Positions 18,226 through 28,676 of a stretch of 64,000 nucleotides of DNA are shown piece after piece. The translations under genes were made by a program, and so were the position numbers. Position 1 is the first letter of the stretch; the number at the start of each line of letters is the position of its first letter. The notes below the pieces were generated by a model that was not told the origin of the DNA, did not search any database, and saw only the letters and a program-made list of their open reading frames with translations. The DNA is from Stenotrophomonas bentonitica. Lineage in GTDB: Bacteria; Pseudomonadota; Gammaproteobacteria; Xanthomonadales; Xanthomonadaceae. The stretch lies in contig NZ_PKQP01000002.1 of the NCBI RefSeq assembly GCF_002887735.1, forward strand, positions 434,001 to 498,000, written 5' to 3'.

Positions 18226-20811
18226 ATGTTGGAAGCCTACCGCCACCACGTAGCCGAGCGCGCCGCGCTTGGCATCCCGCCGCTGCCGCTGAGCGCCCAG
18301 CAGACGGCCGACGTCATCGAGCTGCTGAAGAACCCGCCGGCGGGCGAAGCCGAGTTCCTGCTGGAACTGCTGACCCACCGCGTGCCGGCCGGCGTGGATG
18401 ACGCCGCCAAGGTCAAAGCCTCGTACCTGGCCGCGATCGCGCTGGGCAGCGAAGTCAATCCGCTGATCACGCGCGAGCGCGCCACCGAACTGCTGGGCAC
18501 CATGCTCGGTGGTTACAACGTCGCCCCGCTGGTGCAGCTGCTGGACGACGCCACCGTCGGCGCGATCGCCGCCGATGCGCTGAAGAACACCCTGCTGGTG
18601 TTCGATGCCTTCCACGATGTGCAGGAAAAGGCCAAGGCCGGCAACGCGAACGCCCAGGGCGTGCTGCAGAGCTGGGCCGATGCGGAGTGGTTCACCAGCC
18701 GCCCGCAGGTGCCCCAGAGCCTGACCATCACCGTGCTCAAGGTGACCGGCGAAACCAACACCGATGACCTGTCGCCGGCCCCGGACGCCACCACCCGCCC
18801 GGACATCCCGCTGCACGCCCTGGCGATGCTGAAGAACAAGCGTGATGGCATCGAGCCGGAAGAAGACGGCAAGCGCGGCCCGGTCAAGTTCATCGAATCG
18901 CTGAAGGACAAGGGCCACCTGGTCGCCTACGTGGGCGACGTGGTCGGTACCGGTTCGAGCCGCAAGTCGGCCACCAACTCGGTGCTGTGGTTCACCGGCG
19001 AAGATATTCCGTTCATTCCGAACAAGCGCTTCGGCGGTGTGTGCCTGGGTTCGAAGATCGCCCCGATCTTCTACAACACGATGGAAGACGCCGGCGCGCT
19101 GCCGATCGAACTCGACGTGTCGCAGATGAACATGGGCGATGTGATCGAGCTGCGCCCGTACGACGGCAAGGCGCTGAAGGACGGCGCGGTGATCGCCGAG
19201 TTCAAGGTCAAGTCCGACGTGCTGTTCGACGAAGTGCGCGCCGGTGGCCGCATTCCGCTGATCATCGGCCGTGGCCTGACCGCCAAGGCGCGCGAAGCGT
19301 TGGGCCTGGCTCCGACCGATCTGTTCCGCCTGCCGATGGACCCGCCGGATACCGGCAAGGGCTTCTCGCTGGCGCAGAAGATGGTTGGCCGCGCCTGTGG
19401 CCTGCCGGAAGGCCAGGGCATGCGCCCGGGCACCTACTGCGAACCGAAGATGACCTCGGTGGGCTCGCAGGACACCACCGGCCCGATGACCCGCGACGAG
19501 CTGAAGGACCTGGCCTGCCTGGGCTTCTCGGCCGACCTGGTGATGCAGTCGTTCTGCCACACCGCCGCGTACCCGAAGCCGGTGGACGTCAAGACCCACC
19601 ACACTCTGCCGGAGTTCATCTCCACCCGTGGCGGCATCTCGCTGCGTCCGGGCGATGGCGTGATCCACAGCTGGCTCAACCGCATGCTGCTGCCCGACAC
19701 CGTCGGCACCGGCGGCGACTCGCACACCCGTTTCCCGGTGGGCATTTCGTTCCCGGCCGGCTCGGGCCTGGTCGCCTTCGCGGCCGCCACCGGCGTGATG
19801 CCGCTGGACATGCCCGAATCGGTGCTGGTCCGCTTCAAGGGCACGATGCAGCCGGGCGTGACCCTGCGTGACCTGGTCAACGCGATCCCGCTGTACGCGA
19901 TCAAGTCCGGCCTGCTGACCGTGGCCAAGGCCGGCAAGAAGAACATCTTCTCCGGTCGCATCCTGGAAATCGAGGGTCTGCCGGATCTGAAGGTCGAGCA
20001 GGCGTTCGAACTCTCCGATGCCTCGGCCGAGCGTTCGGCGGCCGGTTGCTCGGTGCACCTGAACAAGGAGCCGATCATCGAGTACCTCACCAGCAACATC
20101 ACGCTGCTGAAGTGGATGATTGCCGAGGGTTACCAGGACGCCCGTTCGCTGGCGCGCCGCATCGAGAAGATGGAAGCCTGGCTGGCCAACCCGGAGCTGC
20201 TGGAGCCGGATGCCGACGCCGAGTACGCCGCCGTCATCGAGATCGACCTGGCCGACATCCACGAGCCGATCGTGGCCTGCCCGAACGATCCGGACGACGT
20301 CAAGACGCTGTCCGACGTCGCCGGTGCGGCGATCGACGAGGTGTTCATCGGGTCGTGCATGACCAACATCGGTCACTTCCGTGCGGCGGCCAAGCTGCTG
20401 GAAGGCAAGCGCGACATCCCGACCAAGCTGTGGGTCGCCCCGCCGACCAAGATGGATGCTTCGGAGCTGACCAAGGAAGGGCATTACGGCACCTTCGGCA
20501 CCGCCGGTGCCCGCATGGAAATGCCGGGCTGCTCGCTGTGCATGGGCAACCAGGCGCAGGTGCGTGAGGGCGCGACGGTGTTCTCCACCTCGACCCGCAA
20601 CTTCCCGAACCGCCTGGGCCGCAACTCCAACGTGTACCTGGGTTCGGCCGAGCTGGCCGCGATCTGCTCGCGCCTGGGTCGCATCCCGACCAAGGAAGAG
20701 TACATGGCCGACATCGGCGTGCTGGATGCCAGCAGCAAGGACATCTACCGCTACATGAACTTCGACCAGATCGAGGACTATCAGGACGTGGCCGGTACGG
20801 TTGCTGCCTGA
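18226..20811 (+). CDS. acnB: Aconitate hydratase B
   Basis: 861 residues beginning [16 protein letters not shown], the standard AcnB start with its N-terminal HEAT-like domain. The swivel domain comes before the cluster domain, the order that separates AcnB from Acn[14 protein letters not shown] near 245, then GGDSHTRFP near 502 and the cluster cysteines in GSCMTNIGH (near 708) and GCSLCMGNQ (near 770). It is the main TCA-cycle aconitase in many proteobacteria and can bind mRNA when its cluster is lost. CGGGAG precedes the start. A strong terminator follows 66 bases after the stop. Confidence 0.97.
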   Translation: MLEAYRHHVAERAALGIPPLPLSAQQTADVIELLKNPPAGEAEFLLELLTHRVPAGVDDAAKVKASYLAAIALGSEVNPLITRERATELLGTMLGGYNVAPLVQLLDDATVGAIAADALKNTLLVFDAFHDVQEKAKAGNANAQGVLQSWADAEWFTSRPQVPQSLTITVLKVTGETNTDDLSPAPDATTRPDIPLHALAMLKNKRDGIEPEEDGKRGPVKFIESLKDKGHLVAYVGDVVGTGSSRKSATNSVLWFTGEDIPFIPNKRFGGVCLGSKIAPIFYNTMEDAGALPIELDVSQMNMGDVIELRPYDGKALKDGAVIAEFKVKSDVLFDEVRAGGRIPLIIGRGLTAKAREALGLAPTDLFRLPMDPPDTGKGFSLAQKMVGRACGLPEGQGMRPGTYCEPKMTSVGSQDTTGPMTRDELKDLACLGFSADLVMQSFCHTAAYPKPVDVKTHHTLPEFISTRGGISLRPGDGVIHSWLNRMLLPDTVGTGGDSHTRFPVGISFPAGSGLVAFAAATGVMPLDMPESVLVRFKGTMQPGVTLRDLVNAIPLYAIKSGLLTVAKAGKKNIFSGRILEIEGLPDLKVEQAFELSDASAERSAAGCSVHLNKEPIIEYLTSNITLLKWMIAEGYQDARSLARRIEKMEAWLANPELLEPDADAEYAAVIEIDLADIHEPIVACPNDPDDVKTLSDVAGAAIDEVFIGSCMTNIGHFRAAAKLLEGKRDIPTKLWVAPPTKMDASELTKEGHYGTFGTAGARMEMPGCSLCMGNQAQVREGATVFSTSTRNFPNRLGRNSNVYLGSAELAAICSRLGRIPTKEEYMADIGVLDASSKDIYRYMNFDQIEDYQDVAGTVAA

Positions 20812-20876
20812 TCCGATGCCGGGCGCTGCCCGGCTTCGGTAACCCATCGGTCACTGGCCGATGGATGAAACACGAA

Positions 20877-20904
20877 AACACCCGGCGCGAGCCGGGTGTT
20901 TTTT
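20877..20904. terminator. Bidirectional terminator between acnB and the LysR gene
   Basis: AACACCCGGC (20877-20886) pairs perfectly with GCCGGGTGTT (20891-20900), loop GCGA. A run of six T residues (20899-20904) follows on the plus strand and four A residues precede it, so it can stop acnB and also the convergent LysR gene ending at 20916. Confidence 0.92.
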
Positions 20905-20915
20905 CATGTGCACGA

Positions 20916-22169
20916 TCAGGTCGCCGGAAACCGGAACGGCCAGGCGTCGTCGGTCACCTCGTTGCGCTCGGCGCAGACTTGGCGGAAGGTTTCCACGAAC
21001 GCCTGCTGCAGCCGGGTAGGGTGCCAGTCAGCGCGGGTCGTCAGTCCGATGCGGCGGCGCAGGTCATCGCCGGCCCGGCCTACCTCGCAGAGCAGGCCGG
21101 CGCGGCGTTCGAACACGAACTGATCGCGCGACATCAAGGTGAGCCAATCATCTTCGAGCAGCAGGCCGCGCGTGATCAGCACCGAACCACACTCGATGCG
21201 CAGCCGCGGCGGTTCGTGGCCGTGCTGCCGGAACATGTGTTCCCAGCGCGCCCGCACCGGTGCGCCGGTCGCGGCGATCACCCACGGGTAGTCCAGCAGC
21301 CGGGCAAAGCCGAAGCCCTTGGTCGCGGCCAGGGGATGACCGCTGCGCGCGACAATGACCGGGTCGTCGTCGAACAGCCCTTCCTGGGCGATGTCGCGCA
21401 CCGGCAGCCTGTCGCGCATCGCGCCGATCAACAGGTCCAGGCTGCCCTCGCGCAGATCGCCCAGCAGTTCGGCGTAGGGGCCTTCGATCACGTTCACGGT
21501 GGCGCCCGGATAGGCCCGCGCGAAGCGTGCCAGTACCTGGGGCAGCAGGATCGCCCGCGCGAGCGGCATGACCCCCAGCGAAACCCGGCCGCCCTGCTGC
21601 GAGCGCAGCGAGGCGAGTTCATCGATGCCGGCGCCGAGTTCGGACAGGGCCAGCCGGACCAGGCGCAGCATGCGCGTCGCCGCCGGCGTCGGTTGCACGG
21701 TCTTGCCTCGGCGCACGGTCAGCGGTGTTTCGATCACCTCGGACAGCTCGTGCACCGCACGGTAGATCGCGGGCTGCGACACGCCCGCGCGACTGGCAGC
21801 CAGGGTGAAGCTGCCGGCCGTATCCACCGCCGCCAGGGCGCGCAGCTGGCCCAGGGTGACGCGGCGTTCGACAGCCGGCATCGCCGGCAGCCGCTGCGCG
21901 CGACGGGCCACGCGGACACCGTGCGTGATGTAGTCCAGCGCGCGTTCGATGCGGGGGACCAGCAGGTCGGCCGCCTCGGTGGGCGACATGCCACCGGGCT
22001 GCCGGTCGAAGAGCGGCGCGTCCAACTGTTTCTCCAGCCGCGCGATGGCCTGGGTCAGGGCCGGCTGGGACAGGTTCACGTGCGGAGCGGCGGCGCTGAT
22101 GCCGCCGTGGTGGTAGACGGCGGCAAGGGCGTGCAGATGCTTGAGGTTCAGATCCAGAGGGCTGCTCAT
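20916..22169 (-). CDS. LysR-type regulator with two tandem N-terminal helix-turn-helix domains
   Basis: 417 residues, about 110 longer than a normal LysR protein. The excess is a second winged helix: HTH 1 at about 8-66 (recognition segment [13 protein letters not shown]) and HTH 2 at about 104-163 ([14 protein letters not shown]), each with its own wing. The effector-binding domain covers about 195-400. It is divergent from the lig-type operon, the usual LysR arrangement, and so probably controls it in response to a pathway intermediate. The 101-bp divergent region (22170-22270) must hold both promoters; no clean T-N11-A box was picked out. The tandem DNA-binding layout is seen directly; the inducer is unknown. 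Confidence 0.9.
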   Translation of the reverse strand: MSSPLDLNLKHLHALAAVYHHGGISAAAPHVNLSQPALTQAIARLEKQLDAPLFDRQPGGMSPTEAADLLVPRIERALDYITHGVRVARRAQRLPAMPAVERRVTLGQLRALAAVDTAGSFTLAASRAGVSQPAIYRAVHELSEVIETPLTVRRGKTVQPTPAATRMLRLVRLALSELGAGIDELASLRSQQGGRVSLGVMPLARAILLPQVLARFARAYPGATVNVIEGPYAELLGDLREGSLDLLIGAMRDRLPVRDIAQEGLFDDDPVIVARSGHPLAATKGFGFARLLDYPWVIAATGAPVRARWEHMFRQHGHEPPRLRIECGSVLITRGLLLEDDWLTLMSRDQFVFERRAGLLCEVGRAGDDLRRRIGLTTRADWHPTRLQQAFVETFRQVCAERNEVTDDAWPFRFPAT

Positions 22170-22270
22170 GCATCAACTATAACCAAACCCAATGGCTGTT
22201 TCGAAAAACGATCTTGAGGGGGCAGGCCGGGCAACGACAGACTGCGTCATCGTCAACGAAGGATGGATGG

Positions 22271-22942
22271 ATGTCCCGGGTAGTTTCTTCTATCGAACGC
22301 GCTGCTCCGGCGGCGATCCAGGTGCTGGCAGAGGCCGGTGTCGCCACCGCGCACGAAGCGCAGGGCCGCAGCGGCCTGCTGCATCCACGGCTGCGCCCGA
22401 TCTACAGCGGCGTCCGCATCGCCGGCAGCGCGGTCACTGTATCGGTGCCGCCGGGCGACAACTGGATGATGCACGTGGCGATCGAACAGCTGCGCGAGGG
22501 CGATGTACTGGTGGTCGCGCCCACCAGTGATTGCACGGACGGCTACTTCGGCGATCTGCTGGCGACCTCGGCCCAGGTGCGCGGCTGCCGCGGGCTGGTG
22601 ATCGACGCCGGCGTGCGCGACGTGCGTGACCTCACCGCGATGGGCTTTCCGGTCTGGAGCCGCGCTGTCCACGCACAGGGTACGGTCAAGGAAACGCTGG
22701 GTTCGGTGAATGTGCCGGTGGCCTGCGGCGGGGCGCTGGTCCAGCCGGGCGACGTGGTGATCGCAGACGATGACGGCGTCTGCATCGTGCCGCGTGCCGA
22801 TGCAGACCGGGTAGCCGCCGACGCACGGGCGCGCGAGGCGCGCGAGGCCGACAAGCGCGAACGCCTGGCCAAGGGCGAGCTCGGCCTGGACATCTACCAG
22901 ATGCGTGAGCGCCTGGCGGCCAAGGGCCTGCGCTATGAGTAA
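22271..22942 (+). CDS. ligK: 4-carboxy-4-hydroxy-2-oxoadipate aldolase (RraA-fold)
   Basis: 223 residues of the RraA-like/class II aldolase family. CHA aldolase splits 4-carboxy-4-hydroxy-2-oxoadipate into pyruvate and oxaloacetate and often also decarboxylates oxaloacetate. Family features seen are the early [10 protein letters not shown], the metal/substrate loop [14 protein letters not shown] near residue 115, and the C-terminal helical extension [10 protein letters not shown] that separates these aldolases from the RNase E regulator RraA. The ATG at 22271 is the third of three overlapping ATGs; GAAGG 8 bases upstream supports it. It overlaps the next gene by 8 bases. The product is inferred from fold plus the ligU/ligJ/ligI neighbours. 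Confidence 0.88.
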   Translation: MSRVVSSIERAAPAAIQVLAEAGVATAHEAQGRSGLLHPRLRPIYSGVRIAGSAVTVSVPPGDNWMMHVAIEQLREGDVLVVAPTSDCTDGYFGDLLATSAQVRGCRGLVIDAGVRDVRDLTAMGFPVWSRAVHAQGTVKETLGSVNVPVACGGALVQPGDVVIADDDGVCIVPRADADRVAADARAREAREADKRERLAKGELGLDIYQMRERLAAKGLRYE

Positions 22943-23990
22943 GGGCGTGCGCGCGATGTGGATGCGCGGTGGCACCTCCAAGGGCGGGCTCTTCCTCGCG
23001 TCGGAGCTGCCCGCCGCGCCGGCCGCGCGTGATGCCTTCCTGCTGCGTGCGTTCGGTTCGCCCGATCCGCGCCAGATCGATGGCATGGGCGGCGGCGATC
23101 CGTTGACCTCCAAGGTCGCCGTCGTGGCGCCTTCCAGTCGCGCCGATGCCGACGTGGAGTACCTGTTCCTGCAGGTCTTCGTGGACCAGGCCGTGGTGAG
23201 CGATGCGCAGAACTGCGGCAACATGCTGGCCGCGGTCGGCCCGTTCGCGATCGAGCGCGGGCTGGTTGCCGCCACCACGGATCAGACCGAGGTGCGCATC
23301 TTCATGTGCAACACCGGTACGCTCGCCGTGGCCAGCGTACAGACGCCGCAGGGCAAGGTGGCCTACGACGGTGAGGCGCGCATCGATGGTGTCCCTGGCA
23401 GCGCCGCGCCGGTGCCGCTGGCGTTCGCCGATGTTGCCGGCTCCAGCTGTGGTGCCCTGCTGCCGACCGGCCAGGCCGTGGATGTCATCGACGGCGTGCA
23501 GGTGACGCTGATCGACAACGGCATGCCGTGCGTGGTGCTGCGTGCCGGCGATGTCGGGATCAGCGGGCATGAGGACCGCGCCACGCTGGATGCGGACGAG
23601 GCGCTCAAGGCACGGTTGGAGGCCATCCGCCTGCAGGCCGGCCCGCTGATGCGGCTCGGCGATGTCCGTGCCCAGTCGGTGCCCAAGATCATGCTGGTGG
23701 CCGCGCCGCGCGCGGGCGGGGCGATCAGCGTCCGTTCCTTCATTCCGCACCGCTGCCACGCCTCCATCGGCGTGCTCGGGGCAGTGACGGTCGCCACCGC
23801 CTGCCTGCTGCCGGACTCACCCGCGCACCCCCTGGCGGTGCTGCCCGGCGGCCTGCACCAGACGCTGGAGATCGAACATCCCAGCGGCAGCACCGCGGCC
23901 GTGCTTGATCTGGATACGGCCGGGCAGGTGTCCCGCGCCGCCGTACTGCGCACTGCGCGGAAGCTCTTCGACGGCGTGCTGTTCGACTGA
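22935..23990 (+). CDS. ligU: 4-oxalomesaconate tautomerase (PrpF family)
   Basis: 351 residues, PrpF/diaminopimelate-epimerase fold. The N-terminal [13 protein letters not shown] and the following [13 protein letters not shown] are hallmarks of the family, and CGNML near residue 95 carries the conserved cysteine. LigU/GalD enzymes move the double bond of 4-oxalomesaconate so that LigJ can hydrate it. The ATG at 22935 overlaps the ligK stop by 8 bases, so translation is coupled. PrpF itself (aconitate isomerase in propionate metabolism) is the main alternative, but the neighbours argue for the LigU role. Confidence 0.88.
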   Translation: MSKGVRAMWMRGGTSKGGLFLASELPAAPAARDAFLLRAFGSPDPRQIDGMGGGDPLTSKVAVVAPSSRADADVEYLFLQVFVDQAVVSDAQNCGNMLAAVGPFAIERGLVAATTDQTEVRIFMCNTGTLAVASVQTPQGKVAYDGEARIDGVPGSAAPVPLAFADVAGSSCGALLPTGQAVDVIDGVQVTLIDNGMPCVVLRAGDVGISGHEDRATLDADEALKARLEAIRLQAGPLMRLGDVRAQSVPKIMLVAAPRAGGAISVRSFIPHRCHASIGVLGAVTVATACLLPDSPAHPLAVLPGGLHQTLEIEHPSGSTAAVLDLDTAGQVSRAAVLRTARKLFDGVLFD

Positions 23991-24032
23991 ATACGTACGA
24001 CGTCCTTATTCTTGTGACCTGGGAGGGTTGAT

Positions 24033-25346
24033 ATGACCGTTGTAGAGAAGCGGCCGAGCCGCTTCGGCATTGTTGGCCAGCTCTGGTTCCAGGTGCTGGC
24101 CGGTACGCTGATCGGTGTGTTGTTGGGGTGGCTGCAGCCAGACATCGGCTCGGCGATGAAACCCTTCGGCGACGCCTTCATCAAGCTGATCCGGATGATG
24201 ATCGGTCCGATCATCTTCGTCACGGTGGTGCATGGCATCGCCGGCATGCGCGACATGCGCAGCGTGGGCCGCCTGGCCTTGAAGTCGCTGATCTACTTCG
24301 AAGTCATCACCATCCTGGCGCTGATCGTGGGCCTGGTCGTGGTCGATGTCTGGAAGCCCGGCGCCGGCATGAACATCGACCCGGCCACGATCGACATGGC
24401 CAGCATCCAGGGCTACGTGCACAGTGCGCACGACCAGTCGATCGTGTCCTACGTCATGGCGATCATCCCCAATACGCTGGTCAGCGCCTTCACCGAAGCG
24501 CATGTACTGCAGGTGCTGTTCGTGGCGGTGCTGTTCGGCGTGGCGCTGGCCTCGATCGGCGAGCGCGGCGCGCCGGTGATGAAGGTGATCGAGTCGACCT
24601 CGGGCGCGCTGTTCAAGATCATCGGCTACATCATGTACTTCGCCCCGATCGGTGCGTTTGGTGCGATCGCCTTCACCGTCGGCCAGTTCGGCGCGGGCTC
24701 GCTGCTGTCGCTGGGCGAGCTGATCATCGAGTTCTTCGTGGTCTGCGGGCTGTTCACCGTGCTGGTGCTGGGCAGCGTGTGCTGGTGGACCGGCGCCAGC
24801 CTGTGGCGGCTGCTGGGCTATCTGCGCGATGAGATCGTGATCGTCGCGGCGACCACCTCCACCGAAACGGTGCTGCCGCGCCTGATCGAGAAGATGAAGA
24901 AGCTGGGCTGCGAGGAAGGCGTGGTCGGTTTCGTGATCCCCGCCGGTTACTCGTTCAACCTGGATGGCACCTGCCTGTACCTGACCACCGTGGCGCTGTT
25001 CCTGGCCCAGGCGACCAACACCGAACTGACCGTGTGGCACCAGCTGGGCCTGATCGCGGTGCTGCTGCTGACCTCCAAAGGGGCGGCTGGCGTGGCCGGT
25101 GCGGCATTCGTGGTGCTCGCGGCGACGCTGGGCACGACCGGCACCATTCCGGTGGCGAGCATCGCGTTGATCCTGGGCATCCACCGGATCCTGGCCGAGG
25201 GGCTGACCTTCGTGAACCTGATCGGCAATGCGATCGCGGTGCTGGTCATCGCCAAGTGGGAAGGCAAGCTGGATGAGAAGGTGCTGGCCGAGCAGATCGG
25301 CACCCGCCGCCTGCGCCGCCGCGTGCTGACCGCCGCCACGGTCTGA
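24033..25346 (+). CDS. DctA-like dicarboxylate:cation symporter
   Basis: 437 residues of the DAACS family, with about eight membrane helices plus re-entrant loops. Signature stretches are IRMMIGPIIFVTVVHGIAG near residue 55, VIPAGYSFNLDGTCLYL near 300 and SKGAAGVAGAAFVVLAATL near 350. These are close to DctA, which imports C4-dicarboxylates with Na+ or H+. Its place between ligU and an outer-membrane porin within the lig-type operon suggests it imports the acid this pathway uses, for example 2-pyrone-4,6-dicarboxylate or another polycarboxylate. A GGGAGG ribosome-binding site precedes the ATG. Confidence 0.93.
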   Translation: MTVVEKRPSRFGIVGQLWFQVLAGTLIGVLLGWLQPDIGSAMKPFGDAFIKLIRMMIGPIIFVTVVHGIAGMRDMRSVGRLALKSLIYFEVITILALIVGLVVVDVWKPGAGMNIDPATIDMASIQGYVHSAHDQSIVSYVMAIIPNTLVSAFTEAHVLQVLFVAVLFGVALASIGERGAPVMKVIESTSGALFKIIGYIMYFAPIGAFGAIAFTVGQFGAGSLLSLGELIIEFFVVCGLFTVLVLGSVCWWTGASLWRLLGYLRDEIVIVAATTSTETVLPRLIEKMKKLGCEEGVVGFVIPAGYSFNLDGTCLYLTTVALFLAQATNTELTVWHQLGLIAVLLLTSKGAAGVAGAAFVVLAATLGTTGTIPVASIALILGIHRILAEGLTFVNLIGNAIAVLVIAKWEGKLDEKVLAEQIGTRRLRRRVLTAATV

Positions 25347-25422
25347 TCCTCCCGCCGCGGCGCTGCCGCGGCCTCCCGACATCCATCCGTTGCGCGGCTC
25401 CGGCCGCGCACAGGAGGCGCTT

Positions 25423-26718
25423 GTGTCCCGTTTCTCCCGCAACACTCTTTCCCTGCTGGTGGCTGCCAGCCTGGCGGCGCCGGCGTTCGCCGCGTCCTCT
25501 GCAACCCAGGGCGGTCTGCCTGATGGCGTCGATCTCACGCTGGACCTGGTCGGCAACGTCGCCTCCAATCCGGTCGGCGGTGTCGAGCAGGGCACCGAAG
25601 GCTCGTACTGGGTGATGGCCCAGTCCAAGCTGGATCTGGACACGCTGTGGGGTATCCACAACACCGAGGTCGACGCGCAGTGGGCCTGGTTCGCCGGCCG
25701 CAACCTGGCACGCGAGAAGATCGGCAATTCGATCAGTGCCCAGCAGACCTGGCGGCCGGTGGCCGGCGGGCGCCTGACCCGCCTGACCCTGCGCCACCGC
25801 TTCGACAACGGCCTGAGCATCATCGCCGGGCGCGCCCCGGTGAACAGCTACTTCAACAGCTCCGCGCTCAACTGCGTGTTCATGAGCAACGCGATGTGCC
25901 TGACCCCGTATGGGGCGATCACCGACCTGGGCATCACCGCCTACCCGAACGCGTCCTGGGCCGGGATCGTGCGCTACGACGTGAACGAGCGCTGGTATGC
26001 GCAGGCTGGCGCGTTCGACTACAACAACGAGTTGAACAAGGCTGGCAAGAACGGCCTGGACTTTTCGGTGGGCGAGGGCACCGGCACCATCACCGCCTAT
26101 GAAGTGGGTTACCAGACCAGCTTCGCCAATGACCGCCTGCCACGGACCTACCGGCTGGGCATGTACCGCAACAGCGATGGGGGCAAGAGCTCCTACTACG
26201 ACGCCGACGGCAACTCCGCGGCGCTGACCGGCAGACCGACCGCCGTGCAGGACGGTGCGCGGGCGGGCGGGTATGCGATGGCCGACCAGACCGTCTGGCG
26301 TGGCGAAGGCAAGCGCAACCTCGCACTGTTCGCACGGGCATACGTGAACACGGGCAACGAAGCACCGATCGATACCTTCTTCTCGGCCGGCTTCGTCAAG
26401 ACCGGTACCTTCGCCGGCCGCGAGCAGGACACGCTGGCGATGTTCGTCTCCAACACCCATTTCAGCGATGAACAGATCGACTTCCTGCGCGACCGGCGCA
26501 CCCGAAACGGCGGTAGCGGGGCTCCTCATGCGGACGAAATCATCGCCGAACTCAGCTATGGCTGGGCCGTGCACAAGGGGATCCGCGTGATGCCCAACCT
26601 GCAGTACGTCATCAACCCCGACCCCATCTACGCGCCGACCCGCACCACCGACATCCCCGGTGCGCTGATCGTCGGGCTGCGCGTGGACATCCACTTCGCC
26701 CAGCTGTTCGGCTGGTGA
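25423..26718 (+). CDS. Outer-membrane porin, OprB-like
   Basis: 431 residues from a GTG at 25423, supported by AGGAGG 5 bases upstream. A signal peptide (SRFSRNTLSLLVAASLAAPAFA) is followed by an amphipathic beta-rich protein ending in ...IHFAQLFGW, a terminal aromatic residue typical of beta-barrels. Segments such as TLRHRFDNGLSIIAGRAPVN and the LQYVINPDPIYAPTRTTDIPGA run near the C-terminus resemble OprB-type carbohydrate/substrate porins. The context implies it lets the substrate of the downstream lig-type enzymes cross the outer membrane; specificity is not visible. Confidence 0.83.
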   Translation: MSRFSRNTLSLLVAASLAAPAFAASSATQGGLPDGVDLTLDLVGNVASNPVGGVEQGTEGSYWVMAQSKLDLDTLWGIHNTEVDAQWAWFAGRNLAREKIGNSISAQQTWRPVAGGRLTRLTLRHRFDNGLSIIAGRAPVNSYFNSSALNCVFMSNAMCLTPYGAITDLGITAYPNASWAGIVRYDVNERWYAQAGAFDYNNELNKAGKNGLDFSVGEGTGTITAYEVGYQTSFANDRLPRTYRLGMYRNSDGGKSSYYDADGNSAALTGRPTAVQDGARAGGYAMADQTVWRGEGKRNLALFARAYVNTGNEAPIDTFFSAGFVKTGTFAGREQDTLAMFVSNTHFSDEQIDFLRDRRTRNGGSGAPHADEIIAELSYGWAVHKGIRVMPNLQYVINPDPIYAPTRTTDIPGALIVGLRVDIHFAQLFGW

Positions 26719-26741
26719 TTCCTCCGCCACGAGGCCCTTGC

Positions 26742-27764
26742 ATGATCATCGACTGCCACGGTCACTACACGACCGCCCCCGCCAGCCACGACGCCTTCCG
26801 CAAACAGCAGATCGCGCACTACAACGATCCCTCGCTGCCTGTGCCGGTCTATCCGGACATCAGCGATGCGGAACTGCGCCAGAGCGTGGAGGGCAACCAG
26901 CTGCGCCTGCTGCGCGAGCGCGGTGCGGACATGACCATCTTTTCCCCCCGCGCCAGCACGATGGCCCACCACATCGGCGATGAACGGGTCAGCGCCGAGT
27001 GGACCCGCCGCTGCAACGACCTGATCGCCCGCGTGGTGGCGCTCTATCCGGAAACCTTCATCGGCGTGTGCCAGCTGCCGCAGTCGCCTGGCGTACCGAT
27101 CGCCCACTCCATTGCCGAGCTGGAGCGCTGCGTCAACGAACTGGGCTTCGTCGGCTGCAACCTCAACCCCGACCCGTCCGGCGGACACTGGACCGGCCTG
27201 CCGCTGACCGACCGCGCCTGGTATCCGTTCTTCGAGAAAATGGTGGAACTGGACGTGCCGGCGATGGTGCACGTCTCGGGCAGCTGCAATGCCAACTTCC
27301 ATGCCACCGGCGCGCACTACCTCAATGCCGATACCACGGCGTTCATGCAGTTCCTGCAGGGCGACCTGTTCCGTGACTTCCCCGACCTGCGCTTCATCAT
27401 CCCGCATGGCGGCGGCGCGGTGCCCTACCACTGGGGGCGCTTCCGCGGGCTGGCCGACATGCTGGGCAAGCCGCCGCTGAACGAGCACGTGATGAAGAAC
27501 GTGTTCTTCGATACCTGCGTCTATCATCAGCCGGGCATCGATCTGCTGTTCAAGGTCATCGACATCGACAACATCCTGTTCGGCTCGGAAATGGTGGGCG
27601 CGGTGCGGGGCATTGATCCGGAGACCGGGCAGTTCTTCGACGACACGCTGCGCTACGTGAACGCGCTGGGCCTGTCCGAAGGCGACCGTTACAAGGTTTG
27701 CGAAGGCAACGCGCGGCGCGTCTACCCGCGCCTGGATGCACAGCTGAAGGCAAGGGGTCTGTGA
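26742..27764 (+). CDS. ligJ: 4-oxalomesaconate hydratase (amidohydrolase family)
   Basis: 340 residues, the length of LigJ from Sphingobium. It adds water to the tautomer of 4-oxalomesaconate to give 4-carboxy-4-hydroxy-2-oxoadipate. The TIM-barrel metal ligands are seen as DCHGHYT at the N-terminus, HVSGSC near residue 178 and IIPHGGGAVPYHWGR near 220. The ATG at 26742 gives the family start MIIDCHGHYT; an upstream in-frame ATG at 26715 overlaps the porin stop and was set aside. ligI begins one base after the stop. Confidence 0.93.
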   Translation: MIIDCHGHYTTAPASHDAFRKQQIAHYNDPSLPVPVYPDISDAELRQSVEGNQLRLLRERGADMTIFSPRASTMAHHIGDERVSAEWTRRCNDLIARVVALYPETFIGVCQLPQSPGVPIAHSIAELERCVNELGFVGCNLNPDPSGGHWTGLPLTDRAWYPFFEKMVELDVPAMVHVSGSCNANFHATGAHYLNADTTAFMQFLQGDLFRDFPDLRFIIPHGGGAVPYHWGRFRGLADMLGKPPLNEHVMKNVFFDTCVYHQPGIDLLFKVIDIDNILFGSEMVGAVRGIDPETGQFFDDTLRYVNALGLSEGDRYKVCEGNARRVYPRLDAQLKARGL

Positions 27765-27765
27765 G

Positions 27766-28653
27766 ATGACGACGTTCGTGAAAGACGCTGACTGGCTGGA
27801 TTTCTGCCCTGACCCGAGCGTGCCCGGTTTCGTGCCGCCGCCCGGGGCGGTGGATGCGCATTGCCACGTGTTCGGCCCGGGCGACCGGTTTCCGTATGCC
27901 CCCGAGCGCAAGTACACCCCGTGCGATGCAGGAAAGGACCAGTTGTTCGCGCTGCGCGACCGGCTGGGTTTCGAGCGCAGCGTGATCGTCCAGGCCACCT
28001 GCCACGGCGCCGACAACAGCGCCCTGGTCGACGCCCTGCGCAGCGCGGAAGGCCGCGCCCGTGGCGTGGCGACCGTGCGTGACAGCGTGACCGATGCCGA
28101 GCTGCAAGCGCTGCACGAAGCTGGCGTGCGCGGGGTTCGCTTCAACTTCGTCAAGCGGCTGGTCGACCCCAAGCCGGATGCCTACTACCGCGCGATCATC
28201 GAGCGCATCGCGCCGCTGGGCTGGCACGTGGTTGTCTACTTCGAGGCGGCCGACCTGGCCGAACGCTGGGACTTTTTCACCTCGTTGCCGACCACCGTGG
28301 TGGTGGACCATATGGGCCGCCCGGACGTCACCCAACCGGTGGATGGCCCGGCGTTCCAGCAGTTCGTGCGGCTGATGGCCGAGCACCCGAATGTGTGGAG
28401 CAAGGTGAGCTGCCCGGAGCGTCTGTCACGGAGCGGCCCGCCGACCTACGACGACGTGGTGCCGTTCGCCCGGCATCTGGTGGAGCGCTTCCCCGATCGC
28501 GTGCTGTGGGGCACGGACTGGCCGCACCCGAACCTGAAATCGCATATGCCCGATGACGGCGCGCTGGTGGATGTCATTCCCCGGATCGCGCCGACCGCCG
28601 AGCTGCAGCGCAAGCTGCTGGTGGACAACCCGATGCGGTTGTACTGGGCATAG
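27766..28653 (+). CDS. ligI: 2-pyrone-4,6-dicarboxylate hydrolase
   Basis: 295 residues (Sphingobium LigI 293). It opens the pyrone lactone ring to 4-oxalomesaconate without a metal. Diagnostic features are VDAHCHVFGPGDRFPYAPER near residue 30, VVDHMGRPD near 180 and LWGTDWPHPN near 248, holding the histidine pair, the barrel histidine and the catalytic aspartate. It is the last gene of the unit and feeds LigU/LigJ/LigK. It converges on cheB with a 23-bp gap and no visible terminator. Confidence 0.95.
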   Translation: MTTFVKDADWLDFCPDPSVPGFVPPPGAVDAHCHVFGPGDRFPYAPERKYTPCDAGKDQLFALRDRLGFERSVIVQATCHGADNSALVDALRSAEGRARGVATVRDSVTDAELQALHEAGVRGVRFNFVKRLVDPKPDAYYRAIIERIAPLGWHVVVYFEAADLAERWDFFTSLPTTVVVDHMGRPDVTQPVDGPAFQQFVRLMAEHPNVWSKVSCPERLSRSGPPTYDDVVPFARHLVERFPDRVLWGTDWPHPNLKSHMPDDGALVDVIPRIAPTAELQRKLLVDNPMRLYWA

Positions 28654-28676
28654 GGCCAGCAGGCGGTCCGTCGGGG

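Noticed and set aside
18202-20847. An 881-codon open frame on the minus strand opposite acnB
   Set aside because: Histidine/arginine/valine-rich shadow without motifs; acnB on the plus strand has all aconitase signatures.
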